64,000 nucleotides of DNA from Tunicatimonas sp964551335 (GTDB taxonomy: Bacteria > Bacteroidota > Bacteroidia > Cytophagales > Cyclobacteriaceae). The DNA lies in the NCBI GenBank assembly GCA_964551335.1, contig CAZKCO010000005.1:186001-250000 (forward strand), written 5' to 3'. Below, piece by piece: positions 51,360 to 60,803 of this stretch. Made by a program: the position numbers and the translations under genes. Every line of letters begins with the position of its first letter. The first letter of the stretch is position 1. Under the pieces are notes generated by a model. The model was not told the DNA's origin and did not search any database. It saw only the letters and a list, made by a program, of their open reading frames with translations.

Positions 51360-51569
51360 AGTTCAGATAATTTAAATCAAACCCACAGAACAAAAATAAA
51401 AGAACGGCCTACGAAAGTAGCCGTTTCCGGAATTTGACTGGTACATCGTTTAGTAAAACGCCCTGCAAATGTAAGTCAGTGCGATTCGACAAAAATAAAG
51501 AAATTGGTTAATTCTTCAAACGGACAAAGTAACCCGGATGGTTCCCTTATGACCACGCAAAGCTAATTA

Positions 51570-52922
51570 TTATTGCGTGCGCAGCCCTATATAATTAAAC
51601 GGAGAAATTCCGGATAATTCCCGCTTTATTGCGTCACTCACCTCCAGCGACTGAATAAATTGCTTGATGTCAGCTTCTGAGATGCGGTTCTTACCTCTGG
51701 TCAGCAACTTTAGTGCTTCGTAAGGCTGGGGGTAACCCTCACGCCGCAAAATGGTCTGAATAGCCTCGGCCACTACTGCCCAGTTTTCTTCCAGATCATC
51801 GTGCAGTGCCGCTTCGTTCACTTCCACTTTACCCAGTCCCTTCAGCAGCGACTCGAAGGCGATAAGGGTATGCGCAAATGGTACTCCCAGATTGCGCAAT
51901 ACGGTAGAGTCGGTCAGGTCACGCTGCAACCGCGAAATCGGCAACTTTTCAGCTAAATGGATAAACAGGGCATTGGCAATACCTAGATTTCCTTCGGCAT
52001 TTTCAAAGTCAATAGGGTTTACTTTATGGGGCATGGCCGATGAGCCTACTTCGTTCTCCACCACTCGCTGCTTCAGGTAGTTCATTGACACATATTGCCA
52101 TACATCCCGGCTAAAGTCTATGAGTATCACGTTGATTCGCTTTAGCGCATCCAGCAGTGCGGCCAGATAATCGTAGTGCTCTATCTGGGTAGTAGGGAAG
52201 CTGCGTTGCAGACCTAAGGTCTGGTTTACGAACTGTTCAGCAAAGGCTTGCCAGTCTTGCTGAGGGTAGGCTACTACGTGGGCGTTCATGTTGCCGGTAG
52301 CCCCCCCAAACTTAGCAGCAAAGGGAATGGCTTTCATCAGGGCTAACTGATGCTGCAATCGTTCGTGAAAAACTAACCATTCCTTCCCGAATGTAGTAGG
52401 CGAGGCCGGTTGGCCGTGGGTTCTCGCCAACATAGGTAATTCTGACCAATCTTGGGCCTGTTTGCTCATTTTCTGAAGTATATCTTCCAGTAGCGGTAAA
52501 TAAGCATGGTGTACAGCGTCTCGCAAACTTAGAGGAATAGCCGTATTGTTTATATCCTGGGAGGTAAGTCCGAAGTGGATAAATTCCTTGTATTCCGATA
52601 AGCCCAATGCATCCCAATGATCTTTCAGAAAATACTCCACCGCCTTCACGTCGTGGTTAGTATGACGTTCCAGCGCTTTAATTTCCAGAGCATCTTCTTC
52701 AGTGAAGCTCTCCGCCAGCTTTCGCATCTGGGGAAATAGTGCTTTATCTACGGCCGATAGTTGTGGTAGCGGAATTTCGCAGAGGGCGATGAAGTATTCT
52801 ACTTCTACTAAAACCCGGTATCGGATCAGTGCGTATTCTGAAAAGTATATTGCCAGTGAACTGGTGTATCTTCGGTACCGTCCGTCAACGGGCGATACGG
52901 CAGTAAGCGAAGTTAATTCCAT
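51570..52922 (-). CDS. purB: Adenylosuccinate lyase
   Basis: 450 residues, the length of the longer PurB class. It acts twice in purine synthesis, cleaving SAICAR and adenylosuccinate. Seen are the N-terminal TSLTAVSPVDGRYRRYT, the ALERHTNHDVKAVEYFL region with catalytic His, the HFGLTSQDINNTA motif and the fumarase/aspartase signature SSAMPHKVNPIDFENAEGN. The following LPISRLQRDLTDSTVLRNLG and the C-terminal SPFNYIGL are normal. It is divergent from the ferredoxin-reductase gene at 53098. Confidence 0.96.
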   Translation of the reverse strand: MELTSLTAVSPVDGRYRRYTSSLAIYFSEYALIRYRVLVEVEYFIALCEIPLPQLSAVDKALFPQMRKLAESFTEEDALEIKALERHTNHDVKAVEYFLKDHWDALGLSEYKEFIHFGLTSQDINNTAIPLSLRDAVHHAYLPLLEDILQKMSKQAQDWSELPMLARTHGQPASPTTFGKEWLVFHERLQHQLALMKAIPFAAKFGGATGNMNAHVVAYPQQDWQAFAEQFVNQTLGLQRSFPTTQIEHYDYLAALLDALKRINVILIDFSRDVWQYVSMNYLKQRVVENEVGSSAMPHKVNPIDFENAEGNLGIANALFIHLAEKLPISRLQRDLTDSTVLRNLGVPFAHTLIAFESLLKGLGKVEVNEAALHDDLEENWAVVAEAIQTILRREGYPQPYEALKLLTRGKNRISEADIKQFIQSLEVSDAIKRELSGISPFNYIGLRTQ

Positions 52923-53021
52923 ATGTCATTAGTAAACATAAATTCAAAAGTAGAAATTTGTGCGCGATTTCCTGGCAGCTCCGCAGAATTTTGGGAAGGT
53001 TCAGGTAAAAATCCGTTATAG

Positions 53022-53064
53022 TTCAAAGCTGGGAGTTTTAAATTTTCAAACTCCCGGCTTTGAA
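53022..53064. repeat. Strong hairpin in the leader of the ferredoxin-reductase gene
   Basis: TTCAAAGCTGGGAGTTT (53022-53038) and AAACTCCCGGCTTTGAA (53048-53064) pair over 17 bp with a single T-G wobble around a nine-base loop. It ends 33 bp before the GTG start and could be a transcribed regulatory stem-loop or part of a promoter-proximal palindrome. Confidence 0.7.
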
Positions 53065-53097
53065 TTCCTATAAATCAAAAACAAAAAAGATAGTATT

Positions 53098-54270
53098 GTG
53101 AAATTCAATTTTTTCTCAAAATCCAAAGATAAAGCGGTAGACGAAAAGCCCATTAAGAAGCATCAGCCCCAGAAGCTTAAGGTAAAAGAAGTTATCCGGG
53201 AAACCGATGAGGCTATCACCATTGTGTTTGATCAGCCTGATTTGGTTTACGAACCAGGCCAATTTCTTACCCTTATATTGAACATTGAAGGCGAAGAGGT
53301 ACGACGATCGTACTCATTATGTACTTCACCCTATACCGACGAGTACCCGGCCGTAACTGTGAAGCGGGTAGCTTCAGGAATAGTATCTAACTACCTCAAC
53401 AACACGCTGCAGACAGGCGATGTTATTAAAGTACAAGCTCCCGCTGGAACTTTTACTACGGAGCTACACCCCGACCAGGCTCGACACCTGATTATGTTCG
53501 GCGGAGGAAGCGGTATTACCCCTCTGATGTCGCTGATCAAATCAGTGCTGGATGAGGAAACTCAATCCAAAATATCGTTGATTTACGCGAACCGCGATGA
53601 AGAGGCAATTATTTTCCGGGAACATCTGCATCAGTTGCAAAGCCGCTTTGCCGACCGTTTTTACCTAACTCATATTCTGGAAACTCCTACTACTCGCTTT
53701 GTCTGCCAGGGAGGATTAATTACCCCGGAGCGAGTACCCGACTTACTGGCCGAATTACCATTTTCGGAAAAAACGACCGAATATTTCTTGTGTGGGCCGC
53801 AAGGCATGATGGCGAATGTGCAGGAGGCCCTACGCACACTAGAGATTTCGCCCAACCTTATTCATAAAGAAAGTTTCGTAGCCACCCCTACTAAGTCAGA
53901 AAACGGCCAGACTGAACCGAAAGCGGAGATGTCGGCTAATTGGGACACTGAAACCTCAATAGGAGCGTTAGGCAACGACGCCGTTCCCGTAACCGAAGCC
54001 CACGAAGTAACGGTTATTTTTGAGGGGGAAACTCACCGATTTACTGTAGAACCGGATAGTACCATCCTGGAAACTGCTATTGCCTTGGATATTGACCTGC
54101 CCTACTCCTGCCAAAGTGGTATCTGTACGGCCTGCATGGGCAAATGCAAGTCGGGGCGAATGAAACTAGATGAAACCGATGCTCTCACTGAGGACGATCT
54201 GCGCGAAGGCTACGTGCTCACCTGCGTAGGCCATCCGCTTACTTCCGACGTTGTCATTGAAATTGATTAA
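53098..54270 (+). CDS. Ferredoxin-NADP reductase fused to a plant-type 2Fe-2S ferredoxin
   Basis: 390 residues like PaaE and related flavin-dependent reductases. The N-terminal FAD-binding domain has RRSYSLCTSP (FAD motif), the NAD(P) domain has MFGGGSGITPLMS and YFLCGPQGMM, and an acidic linker leads to the C-terminal ferredoxin domain with CQSGICTACMGKC and a distal Cys in VLTCVGHP, the four cluster ligands. The start is GTG 53098, before KFNFFSKSKDK; no in-frame ATG is closer. No phenylacetate genes are nearby, so it probably serves another oxygenase or desaturase. Confidence 0.9.
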   Translation: MKFNFFSKSKDKAVDEKPIKKHQPQKLKVKEVIRETDEAITIVFDQPDLVYEPGQFLTLILNIEGEEVRRSYSLCTSPYTDEYPAVTVKRVASGIVSNYLNNTLQTGDVIKVQAPAGTFTTELHPDQARHLIMFGGGSGITPLMSLIKSVLDEETQSKISLIYANRDEEAIIFREHLHQLQSRFADRFYLTHILETPTTRFVCQGGLITPERVPDLLAELPFSEKTTEYFLCGPQGMMANVQEALRTLEISPNLIHKESFVATPTKSENGQTEPKAEMSANWDTETSIGALGNDAVPVTEAHEVTVIFEGETHRFTVEPDSTILETAIALDIDLPYSCQSGICTACMGKCKSGRMKLDETDALTEDDLREGYVLTCVGHPLTSDVVIEID

Positions 54271-54283
54271 TAAACCAAGGAGA

Positions 54284-54338
54284 TTGAAGGTTACAGGTTA
54301 AAAAATTAACTAAATACGCTACAACCTTCAACTTGTAA
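54284..54338. repeat. Imperfect palindrome (family B) before the M3 peptidase gene
   Basis: Left TTGAAGGTTACAGGTTA (54284-54300) and right TACAACCTTCAACTTGTAA (54320-54338) are loosely complementary (about 12 of 19). The word GAAGGTTACAGGTT is shared with the element at 32389. Confidence 0.55.
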
Positions 54339-54361
54339 CTTTAAAACCTAAAACCATTATA

Positions 54362-56095
54362 ATGGATATGAATACCAAAAATACAGCTGTTCCCGAAAAG
54401 AAGGCACGCCAACTACTTCCGAATAATTTTGAAGTAATCACCTGGGAGGCGGTGAAGCCGTACTACGACGATCTGTTAGAGCGAGAAATTAACTCTGCCG
54501 CCGATTTGCAGCGCTGGTTCCAGGATCGTAGCGAACTGGAAGCCGTACTTTCCGAGAATCTGGCTTGGCGCTACATTAAAATGACCTGCGATACCACTGA
54601 CGATAAGCTACGCGAAAGCTACACTGAATTTATCACGCAGATTCAGCCGAAAATTGCCCCGGTCAGCAACGAGCTAAACAAAAAGGCGCTGGCTAGCCCC
54701 TACTTAAATGAACTCAAGAATCGGGACGGCTACCCAATCATGATTCGCGAACTAGAGAAGGAAGCCCTTATCTTCCGGGAAGAAAATATTCCACTGAAAA
54801 CCGAAGAACAGAACGAAGCCCAGAACTTTGGGAAGATTTCGGGAGCGATGACCGTGAAGATTGACGGGCAGGAAATGACCTTACAGCAGGCAGCCAATCT
54901 ATTGCAATCTACCGAACGTAAGGTACGGAAGAAAGCGTACAAGAAAATCACTAAGCGCCGGTTAGAAGACAAAGATCCACTGAATGCTTTATTTACCAAG
55001 CTGATTTCCATTCGGGATAAAATTGGTAAAAATGCCGATTTTGGTAACTACCGCGATTATATGTTTACCGAAATGGGCCGGTTTGACTACACGCCTCAGG
55101 ATTGCTTTGACTTTCACGAAGCGGTAGAAAAAGAGATAGTACCTATGCTCAATGATCTGGCAGCCACCCGCAAGCTGAAGCTGGGCGTAAAGCGCTTACG
55201 CCCCTGGGACAAAGCCGTTGATCCAGAAGGCCGTCCACCGCTAAAACCTTTCACTACCGGTAAAGAACTTGCTCAGAAAACTATTGAAGCCTTTGGCGGC
55301 CTGGACGCATATCTAGGCGAGCGAATCGCTATTATGCGGGAAATGGGGCATTTGGATCTGGAATCGCGCAAAGGAAAGGCGCCGGGTGGGTACAACTATC
55401 CGCTGTCCGAAACCGGAGTGCCGTTCATCTTTATGAACGCTACCTCTAATCTGCGCGATATGGTCACCATGATGCACGAAGGCGGTCACGCGGTGCACTC
55501 TTTTCTAACACGCGACCTAGAGCTAACCAATTTTCAGCACACTCCTTCTGAAGTTGCTGAACTGGCTTCTATGGCGATGGAGCTAATCTCTATGGATCAG
55601 TGGCAGCTGTTTTTTCCCGATGAGGAAGAGTTGAAACGGGCGAAGCGCGAACATCTGGAACAAATCATCGAGACTCTACCCTGGGTAGCAACGATCGATA
55701 AATTTCAGCACTGGGTATACGAGAACCCGGATCATGATATTAAGCAGCGTATCGCTCAGTGGAATCAGATCTTCAATGCTTTTTCGGATAATATTACCGA
55801 TTGGGAAGGTCTGGAAGATGAGAAAAGTCACCTGTGGCAAAAGCAATTGCATCTCTACGAAGTGCCCTTCTATTATATTGAGTATGGCTTTGCCCAACTT
55901 GGCGCTATAGCCGTCTGGAAAAACTACCGCGATGACCCACAAAAGGGATTAGAAGGCTACAAAAATGCGCTAAAACTTGGGTACACTAAAACTATTCCCG
56001 AGGTGTACGAAGCGGCCAATATCAAGTTTGATTTTAGTACCGATTACATCAAATTATTGATGCAATTTGTACGCAACGAGTTAGATAATATCTAA
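54362..56095 (+). CDS. M3 family oligoendopeptidase
   Basis: 577-residue cytoplasmic zinc peptidase of the oligopeptidase F type. The zinc site is MMHEGGHAVHSF with His372, Glu373 and His376; the third ligand Glu lies downstream in the HTPSEVAELASMAMELIS segment. The N-terminal helical part (DLLEREINSAADLQRWF) and the family-typical FIFMNATSNLRDMVTMMHE are present. The end reads YIKLLMQFVRNELD. It cleaves short peptides. ATG codons at 54362 and 54368 both fit. It is separated from the preceding gene by a palindrome and has its own terminator. Confidence 0.94.
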   Translation: MDMNTKNTAVPEKKARQLLPNNFEVITWEAVKPYYDDLLEREINSAADLQRWFQDRSELEAVLSENLAWRYIKMTCDTTDDKLRESYTEFITQIQPKIAPVSNELNKKALASPYLNELKNRDGYPIMIRELEKEALIFREENIPLKTEEQNEAQNFGKISGAMTVKIDGQEMTLQQAANLLQSTERKVRKKAYKKITKRRLEDKDPLNALFTKLISIRDKIGKNADFGNYRDYMFTEMGRFDYTPQDCFDFHEAVEKEIVPMLNDLAATRKLKLGVKRLRPWDKAVDPEGRPPLKPFTTGKELAQKTIEAFGGLDAYLGERIAIMREMGHLDLESRKGKAPGGYNYPLSETGVPFIFMNATSNLRDMVTMMHEGGHAVHSFLTRDLELTNFQHTPSEVAELASMAMELISMDQWQLFFPDEEELKRAKREHLEQIIETLPWVATIDKFQHWVYENPDHDIKQRIAQWNQIFNAFSDNITDWEGLEDEKSHLWQKQLHLYEVPFYYIEYGFAQLGAIAVWKNYRDDPQKGLEGYKNALKLGYTKTIPEVYEAANIKFDFSTDYIKLLMQFVRNELDNI

Positions 56096-56118
56096 CTATC
56101 AGACTTTCACATCTTTAT

Positions 56119-56149
56119 AAAGCCTGGCGTATATGCTGGGCTTTTTTTG
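56119..56149 (+). terminator. Intrinsic terminator of the M3 peptidase gene
   Basis: AAGCCTGGC pairs with GCTGGGCTT around GTATAT with two G-U pairs, then seven T residues. Confidence 0.8.
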
Positions 56150-56220
56150 TTTAGGTCAAGCTCAAATACCCTTCAGAAAAAATTTTCTTATGCATGCATA
56201 CTAAATAGTAATTATTCCTA

Positions 56221-56228
56221 TATCTTTG
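56221..56228 (+). promoter_or_regulatory. Possible -7 element of the TonB receptor gene
   Basis: TATCTTTG fits the TAnnTTTG motif 66 bp before the ATG at 56295. The -33 position is occupied by TTATG rather than a clear TTTG. Confidence 0.4.
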
Positions 56229-56294
56229 AAAGATTGATAAAATACAGTCGTTATTATACCAATCAATTAGTAAGTTTTAAACTGGTCACCTATT

Positions 56295-59093
56295 ATGAAA
56301 CAACTTTTACGCTTAGCAAGTCTGTTCTTACTAAGCATCCTACTCGCACACCTATCCACACTAGCTCAAACAAACACTGTCGTCAGCGGACGAGTCTTAG
56401 ATGCTAGCAACGACGAACCCTTGGTAGGCGTCAACATTATAGTAAAGGGGAAAGTGGTAGGAACGGTAACTAATACCGACGGAGATTTTTCGCTTTCCGT
56501 AAACGATGCGCCACCTTTTTCGCTAGTAATCTCCAGTGTGGGCTATGCAACTCAAGAAGTAGAAATTACCCAATCTACCAGTGACCTTTCCATCTCGCTC
56601 GATGAGCAAACTTTGTTAGGTCAGGAGGTAGTAGTATCGGCTTCTCGGGTAGAAGAATCTATCTTAGAATCACCGGTTTCTATTGAGAAAATGGATATCC
56701 GTGATGTGCAGTCAGCTGCCGCACCCAGCTTCTATGATCAAATCGCGAATCTGAAGGGTATTGACGTCAGCGCTCAAAGTCTGACATTTAAGTCTATCAA
56801 CCCCCGAGGGTTTGGTGCCAATGGCAATACCCGTACTGTACAGCTGATTGACGGTATTGACAATCAGGCTCCCGGCCTGAATTTCCCGGTAGGGAATATT
56901 GTAGGTATTCCGGAGCTGGATCTGGAAAGTGTGGAATTGCTGCCAGGTGCTGCTTCCGCGCTCTACGGACCCAATGCCATCAATGGAATCATCCTGATGC
57001 GTAGCAAAAGCCCGTTTGAGTACCAGGGGCTAAGCGCTTCGGCCAAGCTAGGGGTGAACCACGTTGACGGCGAAGACGATGACCCTTCGCTCTACCAAAG
57101 CTACGGATTACGTTACGCCAGGGCGTTTAATAATAAGTTTGCCTTTAAAATCAACGCTGAATACCTCAAAGCGGCTGACTTCATTGGGGTAGATTACCGC
57201 GACCAAAGCGATATTGTGGAGCGCAGCCCCGAAAACATTGACCCGAACGACCGGGCTGACTTGCGTACCTATAATGGGGTAAACGTATACGGCGATCCCC
57301 TGCTAAACGTAGGGGTTTTAGGCCAGGGTAGCGGGGCCGAAGCGCTCTTACCATTAGATCAAACCGGCGATTTTACTCCTACCGGCTACACCGAACAGGA
57401 ATTTGTAGATAATACCACTGAGAGTTTAAAGCTGGGTGGGGCACTGCACTACCGGGTAACGGATAACCTTGAAGCACTGGTACAGTTTAATCAGGGATTC
57501 GGTAGCACGGTGTATACCGCTAACGACCGTTTTGTGCTGGATGATTTTAGCATCTGGACCGCCAAAGCCGAACTGCGAAGCAACAACTTCTTCTTACGAG
57601 GATACCGCACTAAGGAATCCTCCGGTGACAGTTATGCCGCTAACACGCTCGCATCGCTTATCAACGCCCAAACTACTATTCCCGCTTACGTACAAACGTT
57701 TGCTGGTGCCCGTTTAGCGGGGCTGTCGGTAGATCAGTCGCACGGAGTAGCCCGTATAGCTAGCGACAACATACGCGATGCTAATTTGAACAATGGCCGA
57801 TATCAGCAACTTTATGATTCGCTGCGGCAGGTGCCCATTTCGGAAGGCGGAGCGAAGTTTCTGGACGAGACTAGCCTAACCCACTTTGAGGGAATGTACA
57901 ATTTTGCTGACCGAATCAAATTTGCTGAAGTAGTAGTTGGAGCTAATTACCGCCGTTACGATTTAGTATCTGACGGCACGCTGTTCGCACTTCAGGATAA
58001 TGGGGAAGAATTTAATATTACCGAATGGGGAACGTACTTACAGCTCTCCAGATCATTGGCGGATGATAAGCTAGACCTTACCGGCTCGGTTCGTTACGAC
58101 AAAAATGAATACTTTGATGGACAGTTTTCTCCACGGCTTTCGGGAGTACTGAAAGTAGCGAACGGACATAATATACGGGCTTCGTTCCAACGCGGATTCC
58201 GCATACCCACTACGCAGGATCAGTTTATCGACTTAGACGTGGTTACTCGCCGGTTAATAGGTAGCAATTCTACTCTAGTAGATCGCTATAATTTTGAGTC
58301 TAATCAGGTGTACAGTACTCCAAGTGTTCAGGTCGCCCAAGCTAATTTTCGGGAAACCGGCGATGTAGCTGGTTCTGTAGCTTTATTAGACCCAATAGAA
58401 TTTGAAGAGTTTACCACTGAGAAGGTAAATACTTACGAAGTAGGCTACAAAGGCTTAATTAATAACAAGCTGCTGATTGATGCCTACTACTACTACAGCT
58501 CTTACCGTGACTTTATCGCCGAGATTGATTTTACCCAAACAATAGGCTCGGATGAAAGCGGTAACCCACCCTTTGAAGGGCCGGCAGATCCGGAAGGTAT
58601 CGTACAGCAATCAGTAGCTACTCAACGTTTTGGGTTTGATGTAAACACCGATGGTACCGTAGATGCACACGGTTTTGCGGTGGGTTTAGATTATTCATTA
58701 GACAAAGGGTATGCACTGGGTGGTAACGTAGCTTACAACAAATTGCTCGACCAGGATGATCTTATTGAACAAGGGTTTCAGGCTGCGTATAATACTCCGG
58801 AGTGGCGCTACAACATCCGGTTCTCTAACCGTAAGCTTACCGATAATATCGGATTTAATCTGGTATGGCGTTGGCAGGAGGCCTTCCTCTGGGAATCATC
58901 ATTTGGACAGGGCGTCATCCCCTCGTACCAAACCCTGGACGCTCAGGTCAGCTACAAGCTGCCTTCTTTAAAATCTATTGTTAAGATTGGGGGTTCTAAC
59001 GTACTGAATGAGCGGTATACCACTTCGTTCGGTAACCCGCGTATGGGAGCTATCTATTACATTTCAATTACCTTCGACGAATTCTTAAACTAA
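56295..59093 (+). CDS. TonB-dependent receptor with carboxypeptidase-regulatory-like N-terminus
   Basis: 932-residue outer-membrane receptor. Signal peptide (about 1-24, ending HLSTLAQ), a CarboxypepD_reg-like beta-sandwich (~30-105: VVSGRVLDASNDEPLVGVNI, TNTDGDFSL), a plug domain (~110-230: VVVSASRVEESILESPVSIE, INPRGFGANG, SVELLPGAASALYGPNAING) and a 22-stranded barrel ending ISITFDEFLN. No SusD-like partner follows; instead a lipoprotein with an SGNH fold comes 7 bp later, so the pair probably imports or processes an ester- or lipid-linked compound rather than acting as a classical SusCD unit. Substrate not predictable. Confidence 0.93.
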   Translation: MKQLLRLASLFLLSILLAHLSTLAQTNTVVSGRVLDASNDEPLVGVNIIVKGKVVGTVTNTDGDFSLSVNDAPPFSLVISSVGYATQEVEITQSTSDLSISLDEQTLLGQEVVVSASRVEESILESPVSIEKMDIRDVQSAAAPSFYDQIANLKGIDVSAQSLTFKSINPRGFGANGNTRTVQLIDGIDNQAPGLNFPVGNIVGIPELDLESVELLPGAASALYGPNAINGIILMRSKSPFEYQGLSASAKLGVNHVDGEDDDPSLYQSYGLRYARAFNNKFAFKINAEYLKAADFIGVDYRDQSDIVERSPENIDPNDRADLRTYNGVNVYGDPLLNVGVLGQGSGAEALLPLDQTGDFTPTGYTEQEFVDNTTESLKLGGALHYRVTDNLEALVQFNQGFGSTVYTANDRFVLDDFSIWTAKAELRSNNFFLRGYRTKESSGDSYAANTLASLINAQTTIPAYVQTFAGARLAGLSVDQSHGVARIASDNIRDANLNNGRYQQLYDSLRQVPISEGGAKFLDETSLTHFEGMYNFADRIKFAEVVVGANYRRYDLVSDGTLFALQDNGEEFNITEWGTYLQLSRSLADDKLDLTGSVRYDKNEYFDGQFSPRLSGVLKVANGHNIRASFQRGFRIPTTQDQFIDLDVVTRRLIGSNSTLVDRYNFESNQVYSTPSVQVAQANFRETGDVAGSVALLDPIEFEEFTTEKVNTYEVGYKGLINNKLLIDAYYYYSSYRDFIAEIDFTQTIGSDESGNPPFEGPADPEGIVQQSVATQRFGFDVNTDGTVDAHGFAVGLDYSLDKGYALGGNVAYNKLLDQDDLIEQGFQAAYNTPEWRYNIRFSNRKLTDNIGFNLVWRWQEAFLWESSFGQGVIPSYQTLDAQVSYKLPSLKSIVKIGGSNVLNERYTTSFGNPRMGAIYYISITFDEFLN

Positions 59094-59100
59094 GATATTG

Positions 59101-60699
59101 ATGAAGAGAAAATATATATTTGGCGGGGCATTAAGCTTATTGATCAGCTTTGCTGCTTGTAACTCGGAAGACGAACTGATTGAGGAACGCCTTGAGAACA
59201 ACCCACTCCCTGATACCGAATTAAGTGGTAACCCTGGGTCGGTTGATTTTAGTAAGTACGTAGCGGTAGGTAATTCGCTCACTGCCGGCCTGATGGACGC
59301 AGCCTTATTTACCAGCGGCCAGCAAAGTTCATTTCCTAATATTTTAGCTCAGCAATTCCAGATTGAGGGAGTGGGCGGTGGTGCCTTTAATCAACCCGAT
59401 ATCAACTCAGTTACCGGATTCAACATCTCGCTTAACGCAATTCCCCCTCAGGCGGGAGCACCGGTTTTTGGGCGTTTCCTACTGGATCTGAGCATTCCGG
59501 GGCCGGTACCTACGCAGGGAGAACCTATTGGCCCCTACACTGGTGATATTTCTCAGCTCAATAATTTCGGAATACCCGGTATGCGGGTGATTGATGCGGT
59601 TACTCCCGGTTACAGTCAGTTCAATCCGTTCTTTGCTAGAATAGCCGCTTCATCCACTACTTCCCTCATCCAGCAGGCTGCTGCTGCCCAGGGGTCGTTT
59701 TTTACCCTGTGGCTGGGCGGTAATGACGTAATTGGCTGGGCTAACGCCGGTGGCTCGGGCCCTGATGGTGAAATTGATCCTCCGGCTCAGGCAACCAACC
59801 CAACTACATTAACCAGTATTGCAAGTTTCACCGAAGCCTACACCGGAGCTATCACTGCTATGCTGTCGGTACCCGATGCGCAGGGAGTAGCGATTAATAT
59901 TCCCCCAATCACATTACTACCCTACTACCGGGCGGTAGGCTATAATCCGATTGGGCTGGATCAGGCAAATGCTGATGCCCTAAATGCGGGTTACGCGGAA
60001 TACAATAGCGGACTGGACGCTGCGGTGGCTATCGGAGCTATCACCGCCGACGAAGCGGCTCAGCGAAAGGTTTCATTTTCGGCTGCGGCTAATAATTCTA
60101 TTGTGTTGGTGGATGAGGATCTAACTGTAGCTGATATTTCAGCCGCTGTTGGCGCACCGGCCGGTACGGTAATTTTGCCTAACCTACGAATGAGCAACGC
60201 CTCAGACTTACTGCTCTTTCCGATTGCTACCCGATTGGGGCAGAACTTAGGAAACGGACCGTACGGATTGCAAGATCCGGCCACCGATGAGTTTGTGCTG
60301 ACTTTCAACGAGCAGGTAACGGTAAATACTCGTTTGACTACCTTCAACGCTATTATTGCCCAGATTGTAGCGAATACCGGTGGACGCGTGGCATTGCTGG
60401 ATATCAATCCGGTCTTTGCTGATATAGCGGGATTAACTCCCGAACAGGCCGCCCAGTTGGGCATGAGTGCTGAAGCCCAGGCAGCGGCTGACGGAGTACG
60501 AGGATTAGTAATCGATGGAGTTAACTACCAGCCCGATTTCTCACCCAATGGAATTATCTCAACCGATGGAGTTCATCCTAACCCAAAAGGACATGCTATC
60601 GTGGCCAACGAAGTAATTCGAGTGATTAATCAATCATTCGGAGCGGAGATTCCGCCGGTTAGTCTCGCACCATACGGCACAGTGGTAATTGCTCCCTAA
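59101..60699 (+). CDS. SGNH/GDSL-like hydrolase lipoprotein
   Basis: 533 codons from the first possible start; I use ATG 59101. Lipoprotein signal with lipobox FAAC (Cys20). SGNH blocks are visible: VAVGNSLTAG (block I; GNS instead of GDS, Ser59), the FGIPGMRV segment, WLGGNDVIGWA (block III, GGND) and STDGVHPNPKGHAIVA (block V, Asp-x-x-His). The middle includes a long Ala/Gly-rich insertion (~240-330). It is probably an esterase or lipase exposed at the outer membrane, cotranscribed with the TonB receptor seven bases upstream. The Asn in block I is common among Bacteroidota members and does not by itself imply inactivity. Confidence 0.85.
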   Translation: MKRKYIFGGALSLLISFAACNSEDELIEERLENNPLPDTELSGNPGSVDFSKYVAVGNSLTAGLMDAALFTSGQQSSFPNILAQQFQIEGVGGGAFNQPDINSVTGFNISLNAIPPQAGAPVFGRFLLDLSIPGPVPTQGEPIGPYTGDISQLNNFGIPGMRVIDAVTPGYSQFNPFFARIAASSTTSLIQQAAAAQGSFFTLWLGGNDVIGWANAGGSGPDGEIDPPAQATNPTTLTSIASFTEAYTGAITAMLSVPDAQGVAINIPPITLLPYYRAVGYNPIGLDQANADALNAGYAEYNSGLDAAVAIGAITADEAAQRKVSFSAAANNSIVLVDEDLTVADISAAVGAPAGTVILPNLRMSNASDLLLFPIATRLGQNLGNGPYGLQDPATDEFVLTFNEQVTVNTRLTTFNAIIAQIVANTGGRVALLDINPVFADIAGLTPEQAAQLGMSAEAQAAADGVRGLVIDGVNYQPDFSPNGIISTDGVHPNPKGHAIVANEVIRVINQSFGAEIPPVSLAPYGTVVIAP

Positions 60700-60706
60700 T
60701 GTGTAC

Positions 60707-60774
60707 GAGTGCTCAGGTATTCCTGTGTTCAAAGTTACCCGATGTACACAAAATACAGGAACACCTGGGCATTC
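60707..60774. repeat. Imperfect palindrome (family D) between convergent genes
   Basis: GAGTGCTCAGGTATTCCTGTGTT (60707-60729; given here only as the arm) pairs with 60752-60774; four mismatches, all transitions, so most would be G-U pairs in one of the two RNA strands. Probable bidirectional terminator. Confidence 0.7.
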
Positions 60775-60803
60775 TGATGCTAACAACTAAGAGCTGTTGA
60801 ACT

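Noticed and set aside
56147..56407. 86-codon ORF overlapping the TonB receptor start.
   Set aside because: Lies in the promoter/leader and out of frame with the receptor; no motif.
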